Position numbers and translations under genes: made by a program. Below are positions 15,732-23,579 of a stretch of 32,474 nucleotides of DNA, piece after piece. Every line of letters starts with the position of its first letter. Position 1 is the first letter of the stretch. Location: assembly GCA_964460605.1 (NCBI GenBank), contig CAYWPT010000008.1:1-32474 (forward strand). The letters run 5' to 3'. The stretch is from CAYFJV01 sp964460605. Its GTDB lineage: Archaea > Nanobdellota > Nanobdellia > Woesearchaeales > GW2011-AR9. The notes under the pieces are model-generated. The model ran no database searches, was not told where the DNA came from, and saw only the letters and a list, made by a program, of their open reading frames with translations.

Positions 15732-15745
15732 TGAAACTAGTTTCA
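15732..15745. promoter_or_regulatory. 14-base perfect palindrome after copA
   Basis: TGAAACTAGTTTCA reads the same on both strands, in the 69-base gap between copA and the fusion gene. It could be an internal operator or mRNA processing hairpin. No second copy was seen near the operon promoter. Confidence 0.35.
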
Positions 15746-15794
15746 ACTAAAATAAATAAAGTGTTTCAAAGAATAAACCCTTAGGTGATTATCA

Positions 15795-17192
15795 ATGAAG
15801 ACAATAAAAGCAAGAGTAAAAGGAATGACTTGTGCAAGTTGTGAGGTTATTCTTGAAAGAAAACTCAAAAAAGCAAATTTTGTAAGTAAAGTTAATGTAA
15901 ATAGATCTAAAGAGACTTTGGAAGCATATTGTAAAGATCCAACACAATTAGAAGATCTTCAAGCACTCCTTAGTGATACTGATTATTTTTTAATTGCAGA
16001 TGATACTATCGATAATCCTATGCGCCCTACTTTTATTGTTAAGAATAAAAAAAGATACGCTGAGATTGGTGCAGTTCTTTTGTTTATGGTTGGTGCTTAC
16101 CTTATTCTCAATCAATTCAATATTTTACCTGAAGGGATTGGTGTAACAGATAATATGAGTTATGGTTTTGTATTTTTAATAGGTTTAGTTGCTGCAACTT
16201 CAACATGCTTAGCTGTAGCTGGGGGCTTATTGCTTGCAGTGGCAAATAAATATAATGAAGTAAACCCACACCTCAATGGTTGGCAAAAATTTAAACCACA
16301 TATTTATTTTAATGTTGGAAGATTAGCATCATATGCTTTACTTGGTGGAGCAATTGGTGCACTCGGTTCAATACTAACACTATCGGCAAAAGTGAGTGGT
16401 GGAATTACTTTACTTGCAAGTGCTTTTATGATCATTATGGGTTTCCAACTTTTACAAATTTTTCCATGGCTCAATAAAGTGCAATTAAAGATGCCGAAAT
16501 TTATTGCTCATAAGATCTATGACTCTTCACATGCTAAAGACCAGAGTAAAGTAACTTCATTCCTTTTTGGTGCTTCAACTTTCTTTTTACCTTGTGGTTT
16601 TACACAAGCATTACAACTTTACGTTTTAGGAAAAGGAGATTTTGTAACTGGTGCTTTAGTAATGGGAATTTTTGCTTTAGGAACACTCCCCTCCTTAGTT
16701 GGTGTTGGTGCTTTTTCAAGTTTCTCTAAAGGAAAGACCCAAAAACATTTCATGACCTTTTCAGCAATCCTTATCATTGTTTTAGGGATATATAATGTTG
16801 GACCAGGTTTAACTTTAGTGGGAGCAAGCTTAGATTTCAATCCACTTGATAATACTCCTTTGGTTGATACTTCTGTGATGAGTTTGAACGCTCCAATTGA
16901 TAATAGTGGAGAACTTGTTGACGGAAAACAAGTAGTAAATCTTAAAGTAAATGGCCTAGATTATTATCCTAATCAGTTTACTGTAAGGAGAGGAGTTCCA
17001 GTTGAATGGAGAATTGATGGTAACGATGCAATTGGTTGTGCTCAAATAATCGCAATCCCTCAAATGAATGTTTTAGAAAGGCTTTCAACAAGTAAGGAGA
17101 CAGTGATTACATTCACTCCTGAGTCTTCAGGCAGAATGCTTTTTAGTTGTGGTATGGGGATGGCAGGACCAGGAGTATTCAATGTTGTTTAA
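15795..17192 (+). CDS. HMA - SafE/DsbD-like membrane - cupredoxin fusion protein
   Basis: 465 residues in three parts. Residues 1-70 are an HMA metal-binding domain with CASC (Cys13, Cys16). Residues about 73-340 are a multi-pass membrane domain of the sulfite exporter/UreH-like, DsbD_2 type (two repeats, each with a Pro/Cys-containing motif such as LPCGFTQALQLY). Residues about 375-465 are a cupredoxin whose ligands Cys415 and the Cys452/Met454/Met456 cluster (SCGMGMAGPG) are retained. It would pass copper between a cytoplasmic HMA and an outer cupredoxin. AGGTGAT at 15783-15789 gives a good start. It follows copA and is followed by a CopZ-like chaperone. Confidence 0.8.
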   Translation: MKTIKARVKGMTCASCEVILERKLKKANFVSKVNVNRSKETLEAYCKDPTQLEDLQALLSDTDYFLIADDTIDNPMRPTFIVKNKKRYAEIGAVLLFMVGAYLILNQFNILPEGIGVTDNMSYGFVFLIGLVAATSTCLAVAGGLLLAVANKYNEVNPHLNGWQKFKPHIYFNVGRLASYALLGGAIGALGSILTLSAKVSGGITLLASAFMIIMGFQLLQIFPWLNKVQLKMPKFIAHKIYDSSHAKDQSKVTSFLFGASTFFLPCGFTQALQLYVLGKGDFVTGALVMGIFALGTLPSLVGVGAFSSFSKGKTQKHFMTFSAILIIVLGIYNVGPGLTLVGASLDFNPLDNTPLVDTSVMSLNAPIDNSGELVDGKQVVNLKVNGLDYYPNQFTVRRGVPVEWRIDGNDAIGCAQIIAIPQMNVLERLSTSKETVITFTPESSGRMLFSCGMGMAGPGVFNVV

Positions 17193-17227
17193 GTGATAAA
17201 TAATTATTTTGAGTGAGGTAATAAAAT

Positions 17228-17437
17228 ATGAAGACAAATTTAAAAATTGAGGAGTTTCATTGTAATTCCTGTAAAATGTTAGTAGAAGACGTTTGCTCAG
17301 ATTTTCCAGAAATTAAATCATGTAAAATTAACGCTAAAACTGGTGAAGTAACTTTAGAACACGGTGATTCATTTAATTTAGCTAAATTTAAAAAAGAGAT
17401 TGAAAGTTTAGGTGCATATAAAGTTAAGAAAGTTTAA
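17228..17437 (+). CDS. CopZ-like HMA metallochaperone
   Basis: 69 residues forming a single HMA fold, with CNSC (Cys12, Cys15) instead of the usual MxCxxC leader (FHCNSC). It would carry Cu(I) to CopA or the fusion protein in the cytoplasm. GTGAGGTAATAA precedes the ATG. The next gene begins one base after its stop. Confidence 0.8.
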   Translation: MKTNLKIEEFHCNSCKMLVEDVCSDFPEIKSCKINAKTGEVTLEHGDSFNLAKFKKEIESLGAYKVKKV

Positions 17438-17438
17438 A

Positions 17439-17951
17439 ATGAATATAAATCAAAAAAATCTTGGGCTTTTGCTCATTGTACTCTCTTTATTTTTACTAGT
17501 TGTTCTTTCTTTGGTAAAGATAAATTTAGATGAACAAGGAGCATTTCTCTGTGAGGTGGTTGCAGAAAACCCTGATTTAACAATGGATGACTGTCCAGCA
17601 CATGAGCAAAATAGTTCTTGGATCATTCTTTTGGCTTTCGCTATAAACTTTGTAATCTTGTTAAATGGAATCTATCTGTTCTCAAGTAAGAGGGATAAGA
17701 AAGAACAAGAAAAAGCTGCAAAAATTCAACAAGCAGTTGATTTAAGCAAACTTGAAGAAGATGAAAAAAAAATCTTTAAACTTATTCAAGAGAAGAATGG
17801 GTCAATGTATCAAAGTGATATTGTAAAAGAAACAGAATTAGGAAAAGTAAAAGTTACAAGAATACTCGATGGTCTTGAACATAAACACAATCTTGTAGAA
17901 AGAAAACGCCGTGGAATGACCAATATTGTTATACTTAAAAAGAAAGGGTAG
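17439..17951 (+). CDS. Membrane-tethered winged-helix regulator
   Basis: 170 residues from the ATG at 17439, directly after the chaperone stop. TM1 (about 8-26), an outer loop with Cys38 and Cys52 (FLCEVV...DDCPAHEQ), TM2 (about 61-82), a Lys/Glu-rich helix, then a winged helix (about 105-168: QSDIVKETELGKVKVTRILDGLE, wing RKRRGMTNIVIL). Such one-piece membrane DNA-binding proteins are common in archaea, usually of unknown signal. The two Cys and a His in the outer loop, and the copper operon, suggest an external metal or redox sensor. Confidence 0.7.
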   Translation: MNINQKNLGLLLIVLSLFLLVVLSLVKINLDEQGAFLCEVVAENPDLTMDDCPAHEQNSSWIILLAFAINFVILLNGIYLFSSKRDKKEQEKAAKIQQAVDLSKLEEDEKKIFKLIQEKNGSMYQSDIVKETELGKVKVTRILDGLEHKHNLVERKRRGMTNIVILKKKG

Positions 17952-17963
17952 AATTAACTGTTT

Positions 17964-18356
17964 CTAAAGATTATTTCTAATCTTCTCAGCAATTTCTTGC
18001 ATTTCTTCTTTAGGTAAAGTCTTTTTTTTGCTTATATCAATTAAAGCCCCATGTCCATCTCCCTCAAAGCGAGGAACTAAATGAATATGTGCATGTGGCA
18101 CTTCATCACCAATAACCATGCTTATTACTCTGTCTGTATCAAAAGCTTTTTTTATAGCATTTGCAACTTTATTTGTAACTTTCGAATAATCCTCTTTTAC
18201 ATCCCAAACCCATCTGTAATGTTTTTTAGGAATAACTAAGCAATGACCTTTGTTAAGTTGAGTAATATCTAAGAAAACTAAGAAATTTTCATCTTCATGA
18301 ACTTTGTAACTTGGAATCTCTCCAGCCACAATTTTACAAAATATACAATTTTCCAT
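17964..18356 (-). CDS. HIT-family nucleotide hydrolase
   Basis: 130 residues, typical length. It begins MENCIFCKIVAGEIP, with a zinc-site Cys4 and Cys7, and ends with the histidine triad His88-x-His90-x-His92 (PHAHIHLVP). HIT proteins hydrolyse or transfer AMP from adenylated nucleotides or nucleoside phosphoramidates in the cytoplasm. It is convergent with the copper operon, 12 bases away. Confidence 0.92.
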   Translation of the reverse strand: MENCIFCKIVAGEIPSYKVHEDENFLVFLDITQLNKGHCLVIPKKHYRWVWDVKEDYSKVTNKVANAIKKAFDTDRVISMVIGDEVPHAHIHLVPRFEGDGHGALIDISKKKTLPKEEMQEIAEKIRNNL

Positions 18357-18399
18357 ACTTATTCAACTACTTCCTCCCTTTTATTATTTGTGGAAAATC

Positions 18400-18407
18400 T
18401 TTAAATA
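18400..18407 (+). promoter_or_regulatory. TATA box for histone gene
   Basis: TTTAAATA, with GGAAAATC just upstream as a BRE-like flank, centred 26 bases before the ATG at 18429; leaderless. Confidence 0.6.
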
Positions 18408-18428
18408 ACATAATCGTATAGTCTATCC

Positions 18429-18605
18429 ATGGTAAACCTAGCAGTAAGAACTTCTGTTAAAGAACTCCTTGATGAAGAAGGAGTGAAGAGCATGTCTAAA
18501 GATTTTATGGACAGCTTAGATGAAAAAATAAAAGAAGTAGTAAAGGATGCATGTAAACGAGCTAAAGCAAATAGTAGAAGAACTGTTATGGCCCGTGATA
18601 TTTAA
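18429..18605 (+). CDS. Short archaeal histone-fold protein
   Basis: 58 residues. Recognisable histone fold: AVRTSVKELL, then SKDFMDSLDEKIKEVVKDACK, then AKANSRRTVMARDI, the last matching the RRTVMPRD ending of archaeal histones and NFYB/HAP3-type proteins. Arg50-Arg51-Thr52 and Asp57 fit the conserved R-T/D contacts. It should dimerise and bind DNA. It lies divergent from the HIT gene, and its stop shares TTAA with the convergent coiled-coil gene. Confidence 0.85.
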   Translation: MVNLAVRTSVKELLDEEGVKSMSKDFMDSLDEKIKEVVKDACKRAKANSRRTVMARDI

Positions 18606-19873
18606 GAAAACCAACCTTTCTTTTTCTTAGGTACAGGTAAGGGTTGTAATCCAGTATTTGGGCTTTCTAATTGAGCCTCTAAATCTGCAGTTTCTTTCTC
18701 GATTTGTGATTGTAAATCATTTTTCTGAGAGACTATTTTTTTATTATTAAGTAAGGTGCTTGGAGTTTCAATCGGAGAAGCTTCAGGAGGAAGATTTGGT
18801 TTTGGAACAGGAAGTGATCTTCCTTGTTTCATTTTTTGAGCAATAGCATTTTTTGTACTCGGTGGTACTGCTCCAGGTTTTGGTGGAACAAATATTTTTT
18901 TCTCAAAACTTTTTGGAACTCCTTGGTGTTTTACTTTAACTCCTTCTGGGCTTTTAGGTCCATCAATTGCCTTGAACATTATGTTGTGCCTCTCTTTTAC
19001 TAAATCTCCCTTACGCACTGGTGGTGGTGGCATAACTACTTCTCCTGGAGCATGCAAACTTGGAAGGTTTTTTCCTTCATGAATTATTTTTGGAGGCTTA
19101 GCTGGAACAGGAGGAACAACATGTGGTCCAGGAGCTTTTGGAAGAGGAACTTGTTTTTTCTTCTCCTCAATAATTTTTTTCATATCTTCAGCAGAACGTT
19201 TTGGCTTAGGAAGCACTCTTCTCTGTGAAGGGAGTTGTTCATGCATAACTGGTCCTTTTCTTTTCATTAACAACTTAGTTTCTAATTTTCTGACCATGGT
19301 CTCTAAACGTTCAAGTTGTTCAAAAGAACCTCTTCCTTCTGTTTTGTATTTACCAATTGTATTCTTAATAGCATGCAATTGGTGTAAAAGTATTTCAATT
19401 TTAGAATAATCTTTATCGCTATGTAAGGCCTTTTCAACTTTTTCTCTATCACTTTCTTGTAAATTACCTAACAATTTTCTATTGATAGAAACTTCGTCTT
19501 TTACAGCAGCTTTTGCAAGCAAATCTCCAAGGACATGGCTTAACTTTTCTACTTTTTTAACTAAATGTGGATCTTTACTAGAGGCGAGTTGTGCTTTGAG
19601 AGCAGAGTTTTGTCTTTTTAGTGAACTTATTTTGCTTGATTCTTTTCGTGATACTTTTGAGACTCTTTTCTCCATTTCAAAAAGGTTCTCAAGTTTTTTC
19701 TCAAGATGAATTATCTCTCTTCGTAAAGTAAGTTTTGGTACTTTTCTCTGTGAAGATAAATATTTTATCTCTCCTAAACGTTTCTTGATCTCTTTACTAG
19801 AAATCTTTTTGTTTTGGAGTTCAAACTCTCTTGCAGCATTATACAATAACTTATTCGCTCTAATAAAAGACAT
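18602..19873 (-). CDS. Coiled-coil and proline-rich protein of unknown function
   Basis: 423 residues. The N-terminal 200 or so are charged helices with strong coiled-coil character. Residues about 205-395 are rich in Pro, Lys and Gly (repeats such as LPKPK, PPVPAKPPK, VMPPPP), and the end is PVPKKKKGWFS. No signal peptide or membrane segment. I do not recognise the family. It lies 6 bases downstream of another coiled-coil/Pro-rich gene with a similar basic-aromatic tail, divergent from the prepilin peptidase gene, so a role in pilus assembly or envelope scaffolding is a guess from position only. Confidence 0.6.
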   Translation of the reverse strand: MSFIRANKLLYNAAREFELQNKKISSKEIKKRLGEIKYLSSQRKVPKLTLRREIIHLEKKLENLFEMEKRVSKVSRKESSKISSLKRQNSALKAQLASSKDPHLVKKVEKLSHVLGDLLAKAAVKDEVSINRKLLGNLQESDREKVEKALHSDKDYSKIEILLHQLHAIKNTIGKYKTEGRGSFEQLERLETMVRKLETKLLMKRKGPVMHEQLPSQRRVLPKPKRSAEDMKKIIEEKKKQVPLPKAPGPHVVPPVPAKPPKIIHEGKNLPSLHAPGEVVMPPPPVRKGDLVKERHNIMFKAIDGPKSPEGVKVKHQGVPKSFEKKIFVPPKPGAVPPSTKNAIAQKMKQGRSLPVPKPNLPPEASPIETPSTLLNNKKIVSQKNDLQSQIEKETADLEAQLESPNTGLQPLPVPKKKKGWFS

Positions 19874-19879
19874 TTTTAT

Positions 19880-20431
19880 CTAAAACAAAGACCTTTTCTT
19901 TCTCTTTCCTGGGCTTGGCGGTGGAGGTAACCCTCCTGGAACTGAACCATGAGTTACAAAATGTTGTCCCATTGCTGGAGCAGCACCCATTGGAGCTTGT
20001 GGTAAACCTGACCCTTTAAGTCTTGGTCCGCCTGGCATAGTTGGAGGTGCAGGATGACTTACTAAGCCGCCAGTTAAAGAAGATCCTGTTGAATGACTAG
20101 CTACAGAACTTTTGTTCTTGTGCATAAAATCTTCTAGTTTATCAGAAATTGCAATCATTCCTTTTGCAATAGTTTCGTTTTGTGTAACCACTGTATCAAT
20201 TCTTTCATTTAATCTTTGAATTGCTTTGAATGCATCTTCCTCTTTAGAATGTTCTAATGCTTTATTGAACACATTATTTAATTCATGTACTGCATCTTTT
20301 AAAGTTTCAATTTCTAAAATTAATTCATTAGCTTTTGCTTCTGGTTCAGTAAGTTTTTTCTTTAACGCCTCAACATCGAATTTTAAATCTTCTAGGAGTT
20401 GATGCGGGAGAATCTCATAATCATTAGTCAT
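19880..20431 (-). CDS. Coiled-coil protein with Gly/Pro-rich tail
   Basis: 183 residues. Helical coiled-coil region 10-110, then a Gly/Pro/Ser/Met-rich disordered part ending PSPGKRKKRSLF. No membrane segment. It forms an operon with the coiled-coil gene downstream (6-base gap). GAGGTGG at 20436-20442 (minus strand) is a strong Shine-Dalgarno; because the mRNA has a structured leader of about 80 bases, it is one of the few non-leaderless genes here. Confidence 0.6.
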   Translation of the reverse strand: MTNDYEILPHQLLEDLKFDVEALKKKLTEPEAKANELILEIETLKDAVHELNNVFNKALEHSKEEDAFKAIQRLNERIDTVVTQNETIAKGMIAISDKLEDFMHKNKSSVASHSTGSSLTGGLVSHPAPPTMPGGPRLKGSGLPQAPMGAAPAMGQHFVTHGSVPGGLPPPPSPGKRKKRSLF

Positions 20432-20435
20432 TTAT

Positions 20436-20498
20436 CCACCTCTTTTTTAACCATTATTTAAAAAAGTGGTTCAGCAATCTTTGATTGCTCGCCACCTC
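20436..20498 (-). promoter_or_regulatory. Structured 5' leader with alternative hairpins
   Basis: On the mRNA, AGCAATC (20489-20483) pairs with GATTGCT (20479-20473), and the first GTGG (20495-20492) pairs with CCAC (20469-20466). The same CCAC plus the following TTTTTT can instead pair with AAAAAA (20448-20443) and GTGG (20439-20436) of the real Shine-Dalgarno, with three bases bulged. The sequence GAGGTGG occurs twice (20498-20492 and 20442-20436). The two folds exclude each other. Confidence 0.4.
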
Positions 20499-20534
20499 TT
20501 TAGTAATATAATACTAAAAGCTATATTTGAGAGC

Positions 20535-20543
20535 TTTATAAAT
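20535..20543. promoter_or_regulatory. Palindromic TATA region between divergent genes
   Basis: TTTATAAAT in both orientations. On the minus strand it predicts a start near 20512 for the coiled-coil operon; on the plus strand the prepilin peptidase gene has its own CTTAATATA about 26 bases before its ATG. Confidence 0.4.
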
Positions 20544-20601
20544 TTTTTCTCATAGTCAGCAAAACAATAGCTTAATATACGAAAAGAATCTTTTTCAAAC
20601 T

Positions 20602-21453
20602 ATGGTATTCCTTACGGTGATGGCTATAATTACACTTTCTATCTTAGTTATCGCAACATATTCAGATATTCGTTGGAGAATGTCAGCAGATTGGTTAAGT
20701 TACGCTTTATTATTTTCTGCATTAGGGGTACGTGCATTGTTTGCGATAGAATTAGGTTGGCAACTTTTTATTTCAGGAGTCATTGGAACATTACTCTTCT
20801 TTTTCATAGCTCTTGTATTTTATTACACTAAACAATGGGGTGGTGCAGACAGCAAAATTTTGATGGGTATGGGCGCAGTTATTGGTGCAGATTTCATTTT
20901 TATACAAGATGCTTGGGAATTATTATTTTATTTCATTCTTGTTCTTTTAGTTGGAGCAATTTATGGTTTGATCTGGAGCATTGGCATTGCAATAATGAGG
21001 AGAAAAGCTTTCAAGAAAAGTTTTAAAAAATTATTGAAAGGGCATAAGAAAGAACATTTGTTGTCATACTTTTTTACAATTTTACTGGTAGTTGCAGGTT
21101 TATTTATCCCTGTTTTACTTATTTTAGCAATATTCCCTATTTTTGCTTTTTATTTATTCCTTTTCGCAGCAGCAGTAGAAGATTCTTGTTTTTACAAAAC
21201 TGTGCACGCAGGAATACTTACAGTAGGGGATTATGTAGCTGAGGATATTATGTCTGGGAAGAAAAAAATCTTTCATGCAAAGACAGTTGATAAAAAAGAT
21301 ATTAGAAAATTAATGCACTTAGAAGCTGAGGATAGAATTGATAACATTATAATAAAAGAAGGCATTCCATTTATCCCTAGTTTTTTATTTGCATATTTAT
21401 TATTACTTTTTGCACAAGACTTTTTAGCAATGCTTTTACGTTTTTTCTTTTGA
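20602..21453 (+). CDS. Class III (archaeal) prepilin peptidase
   Basis: 283 residues, multi-pass membrane aspartyl protease of the A24 type. The catalytic aspartates are Asp22 (YSDIRWR) and Asp83 (GGADSKIL, the GxGD-like motif). It cuts the short charged leader of class III prepilins before they enter a pilus or archaellum-like fibre. A pilin-like gene begins 95 bases downstream. Leaderless, with TTAATATA about 26 bases upstream of the ATG. Confidence 0.88.
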   Translation: MVFLTVMAIITLSILVIATYSDIRWRMSADWLSYALLFSALGVRALFAIELGWQLFISGVIGTLLFFFIALVFYYTKQWGGADSKILMGMGAVIGADFIFIQDAWELLFYFILVLLVGAIYGLIWSIGIAIMRRKAFKKSFKKLLKGHKKEHLLSYFFTILLVVAGLFIPVLLILAIFPIFAFYLFLFAAAVEDSCFYKTVHAGILTVGDYVAEDIMSGKKKIFHAKTVDKKDIRKLMHLEAEDRIDNIIIKEGIPFIPSFLFAYLLLLFAQDFLAMLLRFFF

Positions 21454-21547
21454 GTTAGGCTAAACAAATCCGCAACCTTTTTATACTCTCGAATATTACT
21501 TTTAGCTAGTATATGTCCTGTCCTAGAGACAGAGAGGTGATTAAAAG

Positions 21548-22111
21548 ATGTTTAAATTCAAAAAGAAACTCAATAAGAAGGCTTCTTTAAATTTGAGTAT
21601 TCAAGCAATTGTTATTGTGGTGATAGCCTTTGTAGTTCTTGGTTTAGGTTTAAGTTTTGTACGTGGTCAGTTTAAATCCATTACAGAGACTTCTAGCTCA
21701 GTACAAGAACAGATTAGAGCTCAGATTTTAGAAGATTTACGGACTGGGAATAAAAAATTAAGTTTCCCTGCAACTACACTCACTATTGAGAAAGGTGACT
21801 CTCAGGATATCGCTATTGGTGTAAAAAACACAAAAAGTGGTGACTTGGACTTTAGGGTTGAGGTCGAGACGCTGCAACAACAAGGTAATCCTGCAGCAAC
21901 TTTAGAGGAGTTAGCTGAACAAGTAGAATTTTTCTACAATGATGGTGGAGAAACTGGTTTCCATTTAGATGCAACTGATGCCGAAGCATACAACATCAAG
22001 ATTATTGCAGATGGTGACAAAGATACTTATCAAGTAAGACTAAAAGTAATTGATCTTACAGAACCAGACCAACCATACGCAGAGAAAAGTTTCTTTGTTG
22101 ACATAATCTAG
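21548..22111 (+). CDS. Class III prepilin-like protein
   Basis: 187 residues. Basic leader KKKLNKKAS, then a hydrophobic stretch (about 16-40), then a beta-rich outer domain (about 55-187). NKKAS next to the hydrophobic helix is also the start of the protein at 29853, and both carry GD-x(4-5)-IGV/GIFN further on, so they are paralogues. The leader should be cut by the peptidase at 20602. Unlike most genes here it has a leader with GAGGTGAT (21534-21541) and a small CTGTC/GACAG hairpin (21518-21532) just before it. Confidence 0.75.
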   Translation: MFKFKKKLNKKASLNLSIQAIVIVVIAFVVLGLGLSFVRGQFKSITETSSSVQEQIRAQILEDLRTGNKKLSFPATTLTIEKGDSQDIAIGVKNTKSGDLDFRVEVETLQQQGNPAATLEELAEQVEFFYNDGGETGFHLDATDAEAYNIKIIADGDKDTYQVRLKVIDLTEPDQPYAEKSFFVDII

Positions 22112-22122
22112 AGGTGTAAAAG

Positions 22123-22356
22123 ATGGCGAGAAGAAAAAGTGGCAAAAAGAAATTAAGTAGCGCTCAAGAATTCGAGATAATGAAACTTGTTTTGGATAAG
22201 TTCCTCTGGTTAGGTTTCGTTGTAATGGCTTGGGGTATGTATCAAACTTTACACACTGGTTTAATTGAGTCAGGTATCTATTACTTAGGTGCAGGTGCAA
22301 TCTTACTCTTACTCTTTGTAATTATCATTGTAAAAGAGTATGAAATTATAAATTAA
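22123..22356 (+). CDS. Small membrane protein in pilin operon
   Basis: 77 residues. A very basic start (MARRKSGKKK) is followed by two membrane segments (about 27-45 and 50-70). GAGGTG 7 bases before the ATG and a 12-base gap after the pilin gene make co-expression certain enough. Function unknown; it could be a pilus platform or accessory protein. Confidence 0.65.
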   Translation: MARRKSGKKKLSSAQEFEIMKLVLDKFLWLGFVVMAWGMYQTLHTGLIESGIYYLGAGAILLLLFVIIIVKEYEIIN

Positions 22357-22430
22357 TTTTTTATTTTCTTATTATTTTTTCAATATTTTATATGGATTAG
22401 GTTTAAGTACATCCCTAAATTTTATCCTTT

Positions 22431-22673
22431 ATGGTCATTCAAAGAGAAACATTCATTCAAGTAGCGGGTTTTTCGATTAGTACTTTTGGAGCATTTGCTG
22501 AAAATTTTGTAGTGGTGATTCTCGGAATTTTGTTAATCTTTCTCAACCATTCTTTAATGTTTAATGAATTAGGCCAAAAAATAGATAAACTAGAAAATAA
22601 ACTTGTTTATCAAATAGAACTATCAAATGTTTGGAGTGAAATAAATGAGCTTAAAAAAGATTCACTTAAGTAG
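22431..22673 (+). CDS. Small membrane protein with coiled-coil tail
   Basis: 80 residues, one or two membrane segments (about 10-45), then a short coiled coil (LGQKIDKLENKLVYQ). TTTAAGTA about 26 bases before the ATG fits a leaderless start. The last 29 bases overlap the 45-residue gene at 22645. Confidence 0.55.
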   Translation: MVIQRETFIQVAGFSISTFGAFAENFVVVILGILLIFLNHSLMFNELGQKIDKLENKLVYQIELSNVWSEINELKKDSLK

Positions 22674-22782
22674 GAAAGGAGACGTAACTAGTAATAGTCA
22701 ATTAATGACTGTGCTTCTAATAATTCTTATTCTTATTTTCACCTTTATTATTCTAAGAGACTATGGTATTATTTCTTTTTAA
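22645..22782 (+). CDS. 45-residue membrane protein, possible minimal prepilin
   Basis: Reads MSLKKIHLSRKGDVTSN, then a single hydrophobic helix (TVLLIILILIFTFIIL) and RDYGIISF. SRKGD before the helix resembles the NKKAS leaders of the two larger pilins. A good Shine-Dalgarno, GGAGTGA, ends 5 bases before the ATG. It overlaps the upstream gene in another frame, as in coupled operons. Too short for a full pilin; it may be a subunit core or a regulator. Confidence 0.55.
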   Translation: MSLKKIHLSRKGDVTSNSQLMTVLLIILILIFTFIILRDYGIISF

Positions 22783-22825
22783 TAAACAGTTAAACATATA
22801 AAGGGTTTATAGTTCTGCTAGATTC

Positions 22826-23485
22826 ATGGATACTGTTGAGAATGGTGGGAAGGTAGATTTACCTTTATTACATGGAGATGATGACTTTGCTAACATGGAT
22901 GCTTGTATGCGTTGTGTTGCAGATGGTGGTGGCTGCTGTACAGGTAAAGGGAGCGGTATTTTTGTAACCTTACATGATGTATTACGTATACATGAAAAAA
23001 CAAAGAAACCATTAAACGAAATTGCTTCTTTTGGAAAAGTGAGTCCTGGACATGAAAAAAGTGTTAAAGAATCTGATCCATTTTTGTTTCAATATTATAG
23101 GGATTCTAGTGTTCTTCAATTGAGAAGGACAGGTGATCACTGTGGTTTTTTAGTTGAAGGAAGAGGTTGCACAGTTTTTGATCACAGGCCAGCAATATGT
23201 AGGTTGTTTCCATTTACTTTTGATTTCAAAAAAGGTGATGGTTCTGTAAAAATTGTTATTCCTAAAGCTGAAAAACAAAAAGATGAAGATTGTAGCATTG
23301 TGCAAGAAAACTTTTATCGTTCTAATGGTCAGCTTTTTAAGGCAATGAATACAAGCAGAGAAATTTTAGAAAAACTTGCTCAACAACATGTTAAAGAGAT
23401 TCGGATTTATGGCACTTACATTAATGATATTGCTGCTGGTATGCCCTTGGATAAAGTAATTGTAAAGCATAATATCACTGTTTAA
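22826..23485 (+). CDS. YkgJ-type cysteine-cluster protein
   Basis: 219 residues. Cys pattern ACMRC...GGGCCTG near 30-45, then GRGCTVFDHRPAICRLFPFTF, the hallmark of YkgJ-like (UPF0153) proteins. The conserved Cys probably hold a zinc or Fe-S centre; the biochemical role is not settled. Leaderless start, CATATAAAG about 27 bases before the ATG. Confidence 0.8.
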   Translation: MDTVENGGKVDLPLLHGDDDFANMDACMRCVADGGGCCTGKGSGIFVTLHDVLRIHEKTKKPLNEIASFGKVSPGHEKSVKESDPFLFQYYRDSSVLQLRRTGDHCGFLVEGRGCTVFDHRPAICRLFPFTFDFKKGDGSVKIVIPKAEKQKDEDCSIVQENFYRSNGQLFKAMNTSREILEKLAQQHVKEIRIYGTYINDIAAGMPLDKVIVKHNITV

Positions 23486-23579
23486 CTCTGTTAAGCTTAG
23501 TTTTGTTGCGTAAGACTTATATAACTCTGATTTTCTTTTATTCTCCAAGCAATTCTCATGCTTGATTGGGGTGAGCACA

